26,431 bases of DNA, taken from NCBI GenBank assembly GCA_937974175.1, contig CALJIG010000084.1:1-26431 (forward strand). The letters run 5' to 3'. The notes beneath the pieces are model-generated. The model saw nothing but the letters and a program-made list of their open reading frames with translations. It searched no databases and was not told the origin of the DNA. The position numbers were made by a program, and so were the translations under genes. Positions 1-7,794 of the stretch are shown here, one piece after another. Position 1 is the first letter of the stretch. Every line of letters starts with the position of its first letter. This DNA is from an uncultured Ignavibacteria bacterium (lineage in GTDB: Bacteria; Bacteroidota; Ignavibacteria; Tepidaquicellales; Tepidaquicellaceae).

Positions 1-59
1 TTCATTTATATTTATCACAATTAATTTTATTTTCCAAAAATTACTAATACAAATTTCCT

Positions 60-1058
60 TTGAAAAAAATTTCTGTTCTTGGCGCCGGCGGATGGGGAAC
101 CACTCTTGCAATTTTACTCAGCCATAATAAATATGATGTAACTCTGTGGGAATATAATCCCGTGTACTTCGACACATTAGTTAATCTTCGTGAAAATTTT
201 TATTATCTGCCCGGAGTAAAAATTCCCAAGTCTATCCATATCACAAATAATTTATCTGAAGCCATTACGAAATCTGATGTGCTCGTTGTATCTACACCTA
301 CGCAGTTTATACGCCCCGTTTTTGAGCCCATAAAAGATATTGATATAAGTAAAAAAATTGTTGTAAGCGTTTCAAAAGGAATAGAGAATGAATCGCTTCT
401 GCTCGTCTCCGATATTTTACTCGATATTTTTAAAACACTTAAGAGAAATAATCTCGTAGCGCTTTCAGGTCCTTCACATGCAGAAGAGGTATCGAGAAAA
501 ATTCCGACGGCAGTAGTTGCTGCCTGCGAGAGTGAAAAGATTGCTCACACTGTTCAGAAAATTTTTTCAAATGAGTATTTCAGATGCTACACAACTTCGG
601 ATTTAATCGGTACGGAAGTCGGCGGAGCATTAAAAAATGTTATAGCCATAGCTGCAGGTATCTCTGACGGCGCAGGTTTCGGTGACAATACTAAAGCTGC
701 CATAATTACACGGGGCTTAAATGAAATTATGAAGTTGGGAATGAAATTAGGCGCTAAGAGGGAAACGTTCTATGGATTATCAGGCTTAGGCGATTTAGTG
801 GTCACATGCGGCTCGCTGCACTCAAGAAACAGGTCTGTAGGCTTTCAGTTAGGACAGGGAAAGAAGCTTAAAACTATATTGAATGAAATGAAAATGGTAG
901 CTGAAGGAGTTGCCACGTCTAAATCATCTTATCAACTTGCAAAGAAGCTTGGTATCGAATCTCCCATAGTAGATGAAGTGTATGGAATATTATTTAAGAA
1001 TATAAATCCGGGTACTGCAACTAGAAAATTAATGCTTCGCTCACTGAAACAGGAATAG
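60..1058 (+). CDS. gpsA: NAD(P)-dependent glycerol-3-phosphate dehydrogenase
   Basis: Cytosolic enzyme that reduces dihydroxyacetone phosphate to sn-glycerol 3-phosphate, the backbone precursor of phospholipids. The 332 residues match the usual GpsA length. The N-terminal Rossmann loop GAGGWGT lies at residues 8-14, followed by SKGIE near 105 and SGPSHAEEV near 136. The substrate-binding half has GALKNVIAIAAG with the expected catalytic lysine, then GDNTKAAIITRG and GLSGLGDLVVTC. The start is TTG: an in-frame TAA sits 15 bp upstream and no ATG or GTG lies between. No clear Shine-Dalgarno sequence is visible. The gene converges on the SWIB gene and is followed by a hairpin terminator. Confidence 0.97.
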   Translation: MKKISVLGAGGWGTTLAILLSHNKYDVTLWEYNPVYFDTLVNLRENFYYLPGVKIPKSIHITNNLSEAITKSDVLVVSTPTQFIRPVFEPIKDIDISKKIVVSVSKGIENESLLLVSDILLDIFKTLKRNNLVALSGPSHAEEVSRKIPTAVVAACESEKIAHTVQKIFSNEYFRCYTTSDLIGTEVGGALKNVIAIAAGISDGAGFGDNTKAAIITRGLNEIMKLGMKLGAKRETFYGLSGLGDLVVTCGSLHSRNRSVGFQLGQGKKLKTILNEMKMVAEGVATSKSSYQLAKKLGIESPIVDEVYGILFKNINPGTATRKLMLRSLKQE

Positions 1059-1084
1059 CAGCAGGAAAAACCCCATATAAAACA

Positions 1085-1117
1085 AAAAAGCTCCGTTATA
1101 AAATAACAGAGCTTTTT
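1085..1117. terminator. Bidirectional intrinsic terminator
   Basis: Stem arms AAAAAGCTC-C-GTTAT and ATAAC-A-GAGCTTTTT, one C/A mismatch, AAA loop. A-rich and T-rich flanks let it end both gpsA (+) and the convergent SWIB gene (-). Confidence 0.85.
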
Positions 1118-1151
1118 GGATTAAATATTTTGTAAAGTAACTATAGAAATA

Positions 1152-1604
1152 TTATGACAAATGAGCGTTAACTAATTTTGTCATTTGGAACATATCTACA
1201 GCTTTCTTTCCGCCGAATACAGCCTTCAAATTTGCATCAGCAACTATTTCAGTTTTCTTAGCAGGATTTTGAAGATTGTTTTTCTTTATGTAAGCCCAAA
1301 GTTTTTTTGTAACTTCAGTTCTTGGAAGCGGTTTTGCACCAACGATTGGCTGTAATGCAGCACCGATGTTCATTGGTTTCATGAACTGAGCATTAGGTTT
1401 TCTTTTGGTCTTTGCTTTTTTAGGAGCAGCTTTTTTCACAGCTTTTTTAGGAGCAGCTTTTTTTACTACTTTTTTAACTGCAGCTTTTTTAGGAGCAGCT
1501 TTTTTTACTACTTTTTTAACTGCAGCTTTTTTAGGAGCAGCTTTCTTTACTACTTTTTTTGCTGCAGGTTTCTTTGCAGATTTTTTAGCGGTAGCTTTTG
1601 CCAT
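1152..1604 (-). CDS. SWIB/MDM2-domain protein with histone H1-like Lys/Ala tail
   Basis: A 150-residue, strongly basic protein, probably nucleoid-associated. Residues 1-70 are almost only Lys, Ala, Val and Pro and include about three copies of a 14-residue unit, KKVVKKAAPKKAAV, resembling histone H1 tails. Residues about 73-150 form a SWIB domain (KPMNIGAALQPIVG, LPRTEVTKKLWAYIKKNNLQ, KAVFGGKKAVDMFQMTKLV). In chromatin remodelers SWIB is a protein-interaction fold; small bacterial SWIB proteins are known from Chlamydiae and Bacteroidetes-like genomes, where their role is poorly defined. DNA binding or compaction is inferred from charge. A consensus promoter lies 34 bp upstream, with a repeated dyad directly behind it. 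Confidence 0.9.
   Translation of the reverse strand: MAKATAKKSAKKPAAKKVVKKAAPKKAAVKKVVKKAAPKKAAVKKVVKKAAPKKAVKKAAPKKAKTKRKPNAQFMKPMNIGAALQPIVGAKPLPRTEVTKKLWAYIKKNNLQNPAKKTEIVADANLKAVFGGKKAVDMFQMTKLVNAHLS
1430..1559 (-). repeat. 42-bp in-frame coding repeat, about three copies
   Basis: Near-identical DNA copies encode the 14-residue KKVVKKAAPKKAAV units. High nucleotide identity between copies suggests recent slippage, so copy number may vary between strains. Confidence 0.8.
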
Positions 1605-1637
1605 TAATGTTTACGTTAATTTAATAAAAGGTATATA

Positions 1638-1668
1638 CAAAAATAACGATTGTTTACTATATAAACAA
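1638..1668 (-). promoter_or_regulatory. Bacteroidetes-type promoter for the SWIB gene
   Basis: Read on the minus strand: TTG (1668-1666), exactly 20 bp, then TATTTTTG (1645-1638). This is a full match to the Bacteroidetes sigma-A consensus TTG-N19-21-TAnnTTTG. Predicted leader is about 27 nt. Confidence 0.7.
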
Positions 1669-1670
1669 AT

Positions 1671-1793
1671 TTTTCATAGGAGAAAATGAGATTTTTTTTA
1701 TTTTCAACTCGGAAATTTTCTCTCTTTTGTTTTATGATTTAAGATTTTTCATAGGAGAAATCATGAAATAAGAGTAATTTTCATAGGAGAAAA
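1671..1793. repeat. Three copies of the dyad TTTTCATAGGAGAAAA
   Basis: Copies at 1671-1686, 1746-1761 (last base T) and 1778-1793. Each is TTTTC and GAAAA arms around ATAGGA. The first lies 2 bp behind the -33 box of the SWIB promoter. Spacings of 75 and 32 bp are near whole helical turns. They occupy the 307-bp gap 1605-1911, which otherwise holds only the two promoters listed. Operator function is inferred. Confidence 0.75.
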
Positions 1794-1845
1794 TCAAATC
1801 AGACAAAAATACTTTCCACTTTTTTATTGCGAATATTAATTTTAG

Positions 1846-1876
1846 TTTCCCTTATTGAGAATAAAAATTATTTTTG
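1846..1876 (+). promoter_or_regulatory. Probable promoter for the DUF1801 gene
   Basis: TATTTTTG (1869-1876) matches TAnnTTTG. Exactly 20 bp upstream is TTT (1846-1848) in place of TTG. It precedes the start codon by 35 bp. Confidence 0.45.
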
Positions 1877-1911
1877 TTAAAGTCTCTGCTCAACACTAAA
1901 AAACAAACAGA

Positions 1912-2337
1912 ATGAAAGTAGAGGAGCAAATCAAAGATTACATATCAAGCCATGCTGAGCCAAAATGCTATGAGATTCAAGAGCTGCATCGCTTCATTCT
2001 CAAGATAATGCCAAAATGTAAACTGTGGTTTCTGGATGGAAAAAATAGTGAAGGTAAAATTGTTTCTAATCCTAATATTGGATATGGAACTCAAACCATA
2101 AAATATGCCGATGGAAAGACCAGTGAGTTTTATCAAATTGGTTTGAGCGCAAACAGTACGGGAATCTCTGTGTATATTCTCGGTCTGGATGATAAGAAAT
2201 TCTTAAGCGAAACGTATGGGAAAAAAATAGGTAAGACAAGCGTCAGCGGCTATTGCATTAAGTTCAAATCTATTAAAGATATAAATCTTGATATTCTCGA
2301 AGAGGCTATACGATATGGAGTTGCAGCTGGAAAATGA
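1912..2337 (+). CDS. DUF1801 (YdhG-like) domain protein
   Basis: A 141-residue soluble protein resembling the DUF1801/YdhG family, whose fold is shared with YjbR and frataxin-like proteins. Family-like stretches are the start EEQIKDYISSH, an IGYGTQTIKYADGK segment, the core strand FYQIGLSANSTGISVYILG, and a C-terminal LEEAIRYGV helix. No biochemical role is established for the family and none can be read from this sequence. There is no signal peptide or membrane segment. It is a single gene with its own promoter-like sequence, followed by a 7-bp repeat array and a terminator shared with the convergent E1 gene. Confidence 0.75.
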   Translation: MKVEEQIKDYISSHAEPKCYEIQELHRFILKIMPKCKLWFLDGKNSEGKIVSNPNIGYGTQTIKYADGKTSEFYQIGLSANSTGISVYILGLDDKKFLSETYGKKIGKTSVSGYCIKFKSIKDINLDILEEAIRYGVAAGK

Positions 2338-2340
2338 TGA

Positions 2341-2385
2341 GTATTGAGTATTGAGTATTGAGTATTGAGTATTGAGTATTGAGTA
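2341..2385. repeat. Six perfect copies of GTATTGA plus a partial copy
   Basis: Six exact 7-bp units (2341-2382) followed by GTA. The array starts 3 bp after the DUF1801 stop codon and is not coding. A uniform heptamer like this is prone to slippage. Confidence 0.95.
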
Positions 2386-2404
2386 TAATGCCTTAAAATA
2401 AAAA

Positions 2405-2431
2405 AAGCCTGCTCAATTTTTGAACAGGCTT
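2405..2431. terminator. Intrinsic terminator, strongest for the minus strand
   Basis: Arms AAGCCTG and CAGGCTT extend inward through TCA/TGA past one mismatch. A run of six A on the left gives a U tract for E1 transcripts; the right side gives a weaker tract for DUF1801. Confidence 0.85.
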
Positions 2432-2463
2432 TATACATTCTACTTACTACTTTATACTAAATA

Positions 2464-4893
2464 CTAATAAAAAATCGGAAATGCTTTCGGGTCTGCTTCA
2501 TTCATCATTTCATAGACACATCTGAACACATCTTCAGAATTTGGCTTTGAGAAATAATCGCCATCTGTTCCGTATGCAGGTCTGTGCGGCTGCGAGCTTA
2601 TGCACTTCGGCTGCGCATCCAGGAATTTGTATCCCTTATCTCTATCGATTACCTGCTGCATCATATAAGCCGATGCTCCGCCGGGAACATCTTCATCTAA
2701 AAATACTATTCTGTTTGTCTTTTGTAATGACTCAATTATCTTAGCATTAATATCGAATGGTAAAAGTGTCTGCACGTCAACAAGCTCAACAGAAATACCG
2801 ACATCTTTTAATTTTGCGATAGCATCTTTTGCTATATCGATACATGAGCCGTAAGTAACGAGCGTAACATCATCGCCTTCTATCAGAGTTTCTGGAACTC
2901 CCATTGGAACGCAAACGTCTCCTATATTATCCGGTAATTTTTCTTTTAATCTGTATGCATTAAGCCTTTCAACAATAAGTCCCGGTTCATCAGATTTTAA
3001 AAGTGTATTATAAAATCCTGCTGCCTGCACCATGCTTCTCGGTACACAGACATGAAGTCCTCTGAATAAATGAATTACCGAACCCATCGGCGAGCCTGAG
3101 TGCCATATGCCTTCAAGTCTGTGTCCGCGTGTTCTGATTATTACAGGTGCTTTCTGTCCTCCCGCTGAACGGTATTGCAATGTTGCAAGGTCATCACTTA
3201 TGATTTGCATAGCATAGAGCAGATAATCGAGATATTGAATTTCGACAATAGGTCTTAGCCCTCTTAATGCGCTGCCGATACCTTGCCCTATGATAGTAGC
3301 TTCGCGGATACCTGTATCGGTAACTCTTATCTCTCCGTGCTTGGTCTGCATTCCTGCCATTCCCTGGTTAACATCTCCGATGAAACCTAAATCTTCACCG
3401 ATTGCAAATGTACGGGGATCGCGGCTGAGCATAATATCAAAGAAGTGATTTAAAATCTGATGGCCGTCCATAGTTTTGGATTCTTCGGAGAATACAGGCT
3501 TCACTTCTTCAACGTTCATAGCGCTTTCTTTCGATTTGCTATAAAGCGTATCGTTGTATCGTGCTCCGTTTTCTTCAACAAACTTATTTTTTAATGCAAT
3601 GAGCTTACCTTTAAAAGAGCTGGCTTCATCTTTAGTCATTCTCAGCACATCATAAATCGCTTTGTAAATTTCTTTTCTGTTATTATCTATTGAGCGGTCT
3701 AATGTGCTTTCAATTTTTAATAAAGCATCTTTAAATTGGCTGTCTGCGGCAATCTCTTTAATTGCTTCTCTTACGTCGTCTCTGTCTTTTTTTATAGGAC
3801 CTAAATATTCTTTCCATGCTTCCTGCTGCATATCGCGCGCATAGTCCTTTGCGTTTTTTTCAATTTCAACACATTGCTCTTCGGTAGCAATTGCATTCTC
3901 AAGCATCCACTCCTTCATTTTTAAAATACAGTCATAGTCTGCTTCCCATGCAAGTCTTTCTTTTGATTTATATCTTTCATGTGAGCCTGATGTAGAGTGT
4001 CCCTGCGGCTGAGTAACATCTGTAACGTGGAAAATCCCCGGTATATGATTTTTTCTTACGTTCGCAATTCCCTTAATATACATTTCAACTAAGCCGGGAT
4101 AATCGTAACCTTTTGCTGTATGCAAATAAAATCCTTTGCCTTCTTTTTCATTATACTCATATCCTCTTAACATATCGGAAATATTTTCTTTCATTATCTG
4201 ATAACGTGCAGGAACGGAAATACCGTATCCGTCATCCCAGATTGAAACTGCCATGGGAATCATAAGTACACCTGCAGCATTAAGCGCTTCGAAGAACATT
4301 CCTTCAGCGCAGCTTGCATTTCCGATAGTCCCGAACGCAACTTCATTTCCCTTATCGGAAAAATTAGTCATGCTATGTAAGTCAGGATTCTCCCTGTATA
4401 ACTTAGATGCATATGCAAGTCCTACCAAACGGACCATCTGGCTGGCAGTTGGGGAGATATCTGAAGATGTGTTTTTCATCTCCATTAAATTTTTCCATTC
4501 GCCGTTTTCATCGAGCAGTCTGTTTGCAAAGTGACCGTTCATCGAGCGTCCGCCTGATGCAGGCTCACGTTCGATGCTCGGGTCTGCATAAAGCTGTGCG
4601 AAAAATTCTTTTACATTGGAGATACCTGCGGCAAAACAAAATGTCTGGTCGCGGTAATATCCCGAACGAAAGTCACCGTTCTTAAATGCCTTAGCCATTG
4701 CAATCTGCGCGACTTCTTTTCCGTCGCCGAAAATTCCAAACTTTGCCTTACCTGTTAAAACTTCTTTTCTTCCGAGTAAACTTGCCTGCCTGCTTTCATT
4801 CGCTAACTTAAAATCTGCTATTACTTCTTTCTTGAAATCGTCTACCGATTTTCCGAGCAGCTTCGCTATCTTGCTTAAATTATCTTTAGCCAT
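2464..4893 (-). CDS. Fused 2-oxoacid dehydrogenase E1 alpha/beta (branched-chain type)
   Basis: Thiamine-diphosphate E1 component with both subunits on one 809-residue chain, a form common in Bacteroidetes-like genomes. It decarboxylates a 2-oxoacid and passes the acyl group to a lipoyl E2. The alpha half (about 1-450) has the cofactor region GNASCAEG (191-198) and WDDGYGIS (219-226), plus HSTSGSHERYK (299-309) like the E1 alpha phosphorylation loop. The beta half (from about 470) has AIGEDLGFIGDV, IVEIQYLDYL, ATLQYRSAGGQKAPVIIRT and the C-terminal VDVQTLLPFD and VFLDEDVPGG. Substrate cannot be fixed from sequence; 2-oxoisovalerate is the usual annotation. No E2 or E3 gene is adjacent. A tRNA-Ser lies 60 bp upstream with no terminator between, so co-transcription is possible. 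Confidence 0.9.
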   Translation of the reverse strand: MAKDNLSKIAKLLGKSVDDFKKEVIADFKLANESRQASLLGRKEVLTGKAKFGIFGDGKEVAQIAMAKAFKNGDFRSGYYRDQTFCFAAGISNVKEFFAQLYADPSIEREPASGGRSMNGHFANRLLDENGEWKNLMEMKNTSSDISPTASQMVRLVGLAYASKLYRENPDLHSMTNFSDKGNEVAFGTIGNASCAEGMFFEALNAAGVLMIPMAVSIWDDGYGISVPARYQIMKENISDMLRGYEYNEKEGKGFYLHTAKGYDYPGLVEMYIKGIANVRKNHIPGIFHVTDVTQPQGHSTSGSHERYKSKERLAWEADYDCILKMKEWMLENAIATEEQCVEIEKNAKDYARDMQQEAWKEYLGPIKKDRDDVREAIKEIAADSQFKDALLKIESTLDRSIDNNRKEIYKAIYDVLRMTKDEASSFKGKLIALKNKFVEENGARYNDTLYSKSKESAMNVEEVKPVFSEESKTMDGHQILNHFFDIMLSRDPRTFAIGEDLGFIGDVNQGMAGMQTKHGEIRVTDTGIREATIIGQGIGSALRGLRPIVEIQYLDYLLYAMQIISDDLATLQYRSAGGQKAPVIIRTRGHRLEGIWHSGSPMGSVIHLFRGLHVCVPRSMVQAAGFYNTLLKSDEPGLIVERLNAYRLKEKLPDNIGDVCVPMGVPETLIEGDDVTLVTYGSCIDIAKDAIAKLKDVGISVELVDVQTLLPFDINAKIIESLQKTNRIVFLDEDVPGGASAYMMQQVIDRDKGYKFLDAQPKCISSQPHRPAYGTDGDYFSKPNSEDVFRCVYEMMNEADPKAFPIFY

Positions 4894-4953
4894 TGTTGAT
4901 TTAATATATATGAGATGTTTGTAAATTGAGTTGATAAAGGCGATTGTTACTTG

Positions 4954-5042
4954 AGGAGAAGGAGGGATTCGAACCCTCGATTCCGCTTACGCAGAACACC
5001 AGTTTTCGAGACTAGCGCATTCAACCACTCTGCCACTTCTCC
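4954..5042 (-). tRNA. tRNA-Ser (anticodon CGA)
   Basis: An 89-nt class II tRNA. Acceptor GGAGAAG/CTTCTCC, anticodon stem CTAGT/ACTGG around loop CTCGAAA (anticodon at + strand 5006-5008), long variable arm TTCTGC/GCGGAA, and T arm GAGGG-TTCGAAT-CCCTC. CCA is not encoded. The discriminator is U instead of the G usual for bacterial serine tRNAs. Confidence 0.95.
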
Positions 5043-5057
5043 GAAATTACAATCTAA

Positions 5058-5088
5058 CAAAAATAGCCAATATGCCTTCATCTTACAA
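5058..5088 (-). promoter_or_regulatory. Bacteroidetes-type promoter for tRNA-Ser(CGA)
   Basis: On the minus strand: TTG (5088-5086), 20 bp, TATTTTTG (5065-5058). Full consensus match, 16 bp before the tRNA 5' end. Confidence 0.75.
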
Positions 5089-5226
5089 TTCAAGAAAAAT
5101 CCCTAAGTATTAAATTTTCGTGATTAATTTACCCATAGAAATTTCAGTTTGTATTAAAAAATGAATTAATTATGAAATTCAGCATTGGTATATTGTTAAG
5201 ATGTGGAATTTAATATTTATTATACT

Positions 5227-6504
5227 ATGAAAAAATTTCTTTTTGTTATTTTAATGTTAGCAGGTTCAGATTTTTTATGGGCGCAGGAAATGACTGTTTA
5301 CGTCGCTTCTGAAATGACAAGGTGCAAAGGCATGCTTGAAGTGCAGTGCTATCAGATGAAGGATTCCCCTGAGAAAGATTATGATATTTTTGTTTCCTCT
5401 ATAGATGGATTTACTTTTGATGAGGGTTATGAATATAAATTGCTGGTACAGAAATCTTATTATGAAAACTCACCGCCTAATTCAGCGCCGTATTACTCTT
5501 TAAAGAAAATTATCAGCAAGACTCTGCCTAAGGATACTCTTGTTATTGCAAATAAAAAATCTACCTGTGAAGATACAAAGATTTTCGACTGTCTTTTATA
5601 TAAACAAAAGAATGCAAAAGAATGGCATAACTTATATGGCAAGATAAAAGGTTTCAAATACAAAGAAGGTTATGAATATGAATTGCTGGTTTCCAAAAAG
5701 CTAAGTACGAATATGGGAGCAGGCAGAACTTATGAATACACACTGATAAAAACTCTGAGCAAGAAGGCGACAATGGTTATCTCAGATAAAAACTGGGCTG
5801 CGTTAAACGGGCAAAAATATGTATTAGCGGGATTGGATATGGATGGTTCGTTTAATAAAGATATAGGGCAGACAAAAGCTTTTATAACTTTCAATCTAGA
5901 TGAAAACAGAGTTAACGGAAATGACGGATGCAATACTTTTTTCGGACAGGTTGAATTCAATAATTCAAAAGTAAATTTCGGAAATCTTGGCTCGACACAG
6001 ATGGCATGTCCCGATAATAAAATCTGGAATTTCCTTCCTTCCAATTTAAATAAAGCAGACAGATATAAGCTCAGCGGTACAGCTCTAAAATTTTACAAAG
6101 GAAAAAAACTTCTTCTTGTGTATGAGTTAAAAAATGAAAGCGAGGAAATCGATAAGAGAAAATTTGCGCTTACTTCGTTAATTCAAAACGGAACAACAAA
6201 AACCGTTGGTGAGACAAAAGCTTATATCACATTTAATATATCTGAAGGAAAAGTTTATGGAAATGACGGCTGCAATACTTTTTCAGGAAATATGATTTTA
6301 AGCGGCTCTAATATTTCATTCAGCGATTTTGTTTCAACTAAAATGGCGTGCGATGATGACAGACTTGATATGGCAATCTATGATAACCTGAAAAAAGTGA
6401 ACAACTTTAAAATCTCAAACGGAAATTTAAAATTATATAAAGACAGTGCTCCTTTAATAGAGTACAGATTAATAATGGAAGATGTTCTTCCTGATAAAAA
6501 ATAA
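5227..6504 (+). CDS. Secreted protein with two DUF4377 and two META domains
   Basis: A 425-residue exported protein of unknown function. I use the ATG at 5227 (MKKFLFVILMLAG, cleavage probably after WAQ) instead of an ATG 24 bp upstream that would put polar residues before the signal peptide. Residues about 21-100 and 105-180 resemble DUF4377, each with Cys-x-n-Cys and a GFxxxEGYEYxLLV strand. Residues about 192-302 and 310-415 are META/HslJ-like domains, each with NDGCNTF (232-238, 346-352) and a following MAC. META domains occur in HslJ-type heat-inducible outer-membrane lipoproteins linked to stress or novobiocin resistance. No lipobox cysteine is visible, so it is probably periplasmic or outer-membrane associated. 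The M29 gene starts 17 bp downstream. Confidence 0.82.
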   Translation: MKKFLFVILMLAGSDFLWAQEMTVYVASEMTRCKGMLEVQCYQMKDSPEKDYDIFVSSIDGFTFDEGYEYKLLVQKSYYENSPPNSAPYYSLKKIISKTLPKDTLVIANKKSTCEDTKIFDCLLYKQKNAKEWHNLYGKIKGFKYKEGYEYELLVSKKLSTNMGAGRTYEYTLIKTLSKKATMVISDKNWAALNGQKYVLAGLDMDGSFNKDIGQTKAFITFNLDENRVNGNDGCNTFFGQVEFNNSKVNFGNLGSTQMACPDNKIWNFLPSNLNKADRYKLSGTALKFYKGKKLLLVYELKNESEEIDKRKFALTSLIQNGTTKTVGETKAYITFNISEGKVYGNDGCNTFSGNMILSGSNISFSDFVSTKMACDDDRLDMAIYDNLKKVNNFKISNGNLKLYKDSAPLIEYRLIMEDVLPDKK

Positions 6505-6521
6505 AAACTAAAACAACATAA

Positions 6522-7760
6522 ATGAATAAAGAATATCTCAAAAAATACTGCGATATTATTATCAAGGCCGGAGTAAATTTGTATGAAGGACAGTCGTTGG
6601 TAATAAATTGCGGTGTAAGGAATTTTGATTTCGGCTTGCTGCTTGGGCAGACTGCCTATGAAAACGGCGCGAAATTCGTTGACTTAAATTTAGGCTCAGA
6701 CTACATGCGCAAGTTCAGAATTGATAACAATAAAAATACCGATGACCTCAGTTTCATTCCTAACTTTGCTTTAACAAAAGCAAATGAGCTGCTTGCAAAT
6801 GACTGGGCAACAATAAAAATTGATAACACGGAAGAAATAGATGTGCTGAAAAATTCTGACTCAACAAAATTTCAAATGATGGCAAAAGCAGAGCATCAGG
6901 CTATGGCGCATTTATCTAAAAGCTTAACCAGCTTTAAAAATGTCTGGACAATCGCTGCTGTGCCGGGAGTAAACTGGGCAGGCAGAATTTTAAACACTGA
7001 AGCAAATAAAGATGCTGAAGAAAAACTATGGGAGAAAATTATTCCGATAATGAGACTTGATGCGAAAGACCCTGTTGAAGCATGGAGAACACACGCAGAG
7101 ACATTAGTGAGGAGAAGCAAATATCTTACTGATTTAAATTTAGACAGATTAGTTTTCATTGCTCCGGGAACAGAGCTTGAAGTCGGCATCAATAAAACTT
7201 CAGTATGGCGCGGAGGCTTTACAACTTCAGCTAACGGAAGAAAGTTTATTCCTAATCTTCCTACAGAAGAAGTATTTACTACACCTGATTTCAGAAGAAC
7301 GAACGGCAGAGCAAAAGTTACTAAGCCGGTAAAAGTTCTTGAAACACAGATATACGGTATCTGGTTTGAGTTCAAAGAAGGAAAAGTTGTAAACTTCGGT
7401 GCAGATAATAACGTTGAGATACTTGAAAAATATTTTAAGATAGATGAAGGCGCTTCATATCTTGGTGAAGTTGCATTGGTCGATGGCTACTCGAAGGTTT
7501 TTGAAAGCGGACTGATATTCAACAGTATTCTATACGATGAAAATGCTGCATGCCATATTGCATTGGGCAGAGGATTCGGTTCATGCCTTTCAAACGGTCA
7601 GGACCTTACAAGCAATGAAGAACTTAAAAAAGGCGGATGCAATTATTCGTTAGTGCATACTGATTTTATGATAGGCTCACCCGAAATTAGCGTGAAAGGA
7701 TATACACAAACCGGCGAAGAAGTTGCAATAATTACCAATGGAAAATTCAATATTGATTAA
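6522..7760 (+). CDS. M29-family metallo-aminopeptidase
   Basis: Cytosolic exopeptidase that removes N-terminal residues from peptides. The 412 residues match Thermus AmpT and staphylococcal AmpS in length. Expected dimetal ligands are all present: E250 (NLPTEE), E316 (YLGEVALVD), H345 (NAACHIALG), H379 and D381 (SLVHTDFMIG), at nearly AmpT numbering. TSANGRKFIPNLPTEE and HTDFMIGSPE are family hallmarks. There is no signal peptide. It follows the META-domain gene by 17 bp and precedes a secreted-protein gene by 34 bp without a terminator, so the three may be one transcript. Confidence 0.95.
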   Translation: MNKEYLKKYCDIIIKAGVNLYEGQSLVINCGVRNFDFGLLLGQTAYENGAKFVDLNLGSDYMRKFRIDNNKNTDDLSFIPNFALTKANELLANDWATIKIDNTEEIDVLKNSDSTKFQMMAKAEHQAMAHLSKSLTSFKNVWTIAAVPGVNWAGRILNTEANKDAEEKLWEKIIPIMRLDAKDPVEAWRTHAETLVRRSKYLTDLNLDRLVFIAPGTELEVGINKTSVWRGGFTTSANGRKFIPNLPTEEVFTTPDFRRTNGRAKVTKPVKVLETQIYGIWFEFKEGKVVNFGADNNVEILEKYFKIDEGASYLGEVALVDGYSKVFESGLIFNSILYDENAACHIALGRGFGSCLSNGQDLTSNEELKKGGCNYSLVHTDFMIGSPEISVKGYTQTGEEVAIITNGKFNID

Positions 7761-7794
7761 TTAAATTAAATAAAAAAAATAAATCTACCCCATT

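Noticed and set aside
1405..1689. Open frame antisense to the SWIB tail
   Set aside because: Its Phe/Ala/Leu repeats are the mirror of Lys/Ala codons of the SWIB gene.
1671..1793. CRISPR-like array from the three 16-bp repeats
   Set aside because: Only three copies, uneven spacing, no cas genes, and short dyad units unlike CRISPR repeats.
2541..4685. Several plus-strand open frames within the E1 gene
   Set aside because: They are shadows of a well conserved coding sequence and have no domain or start signal.
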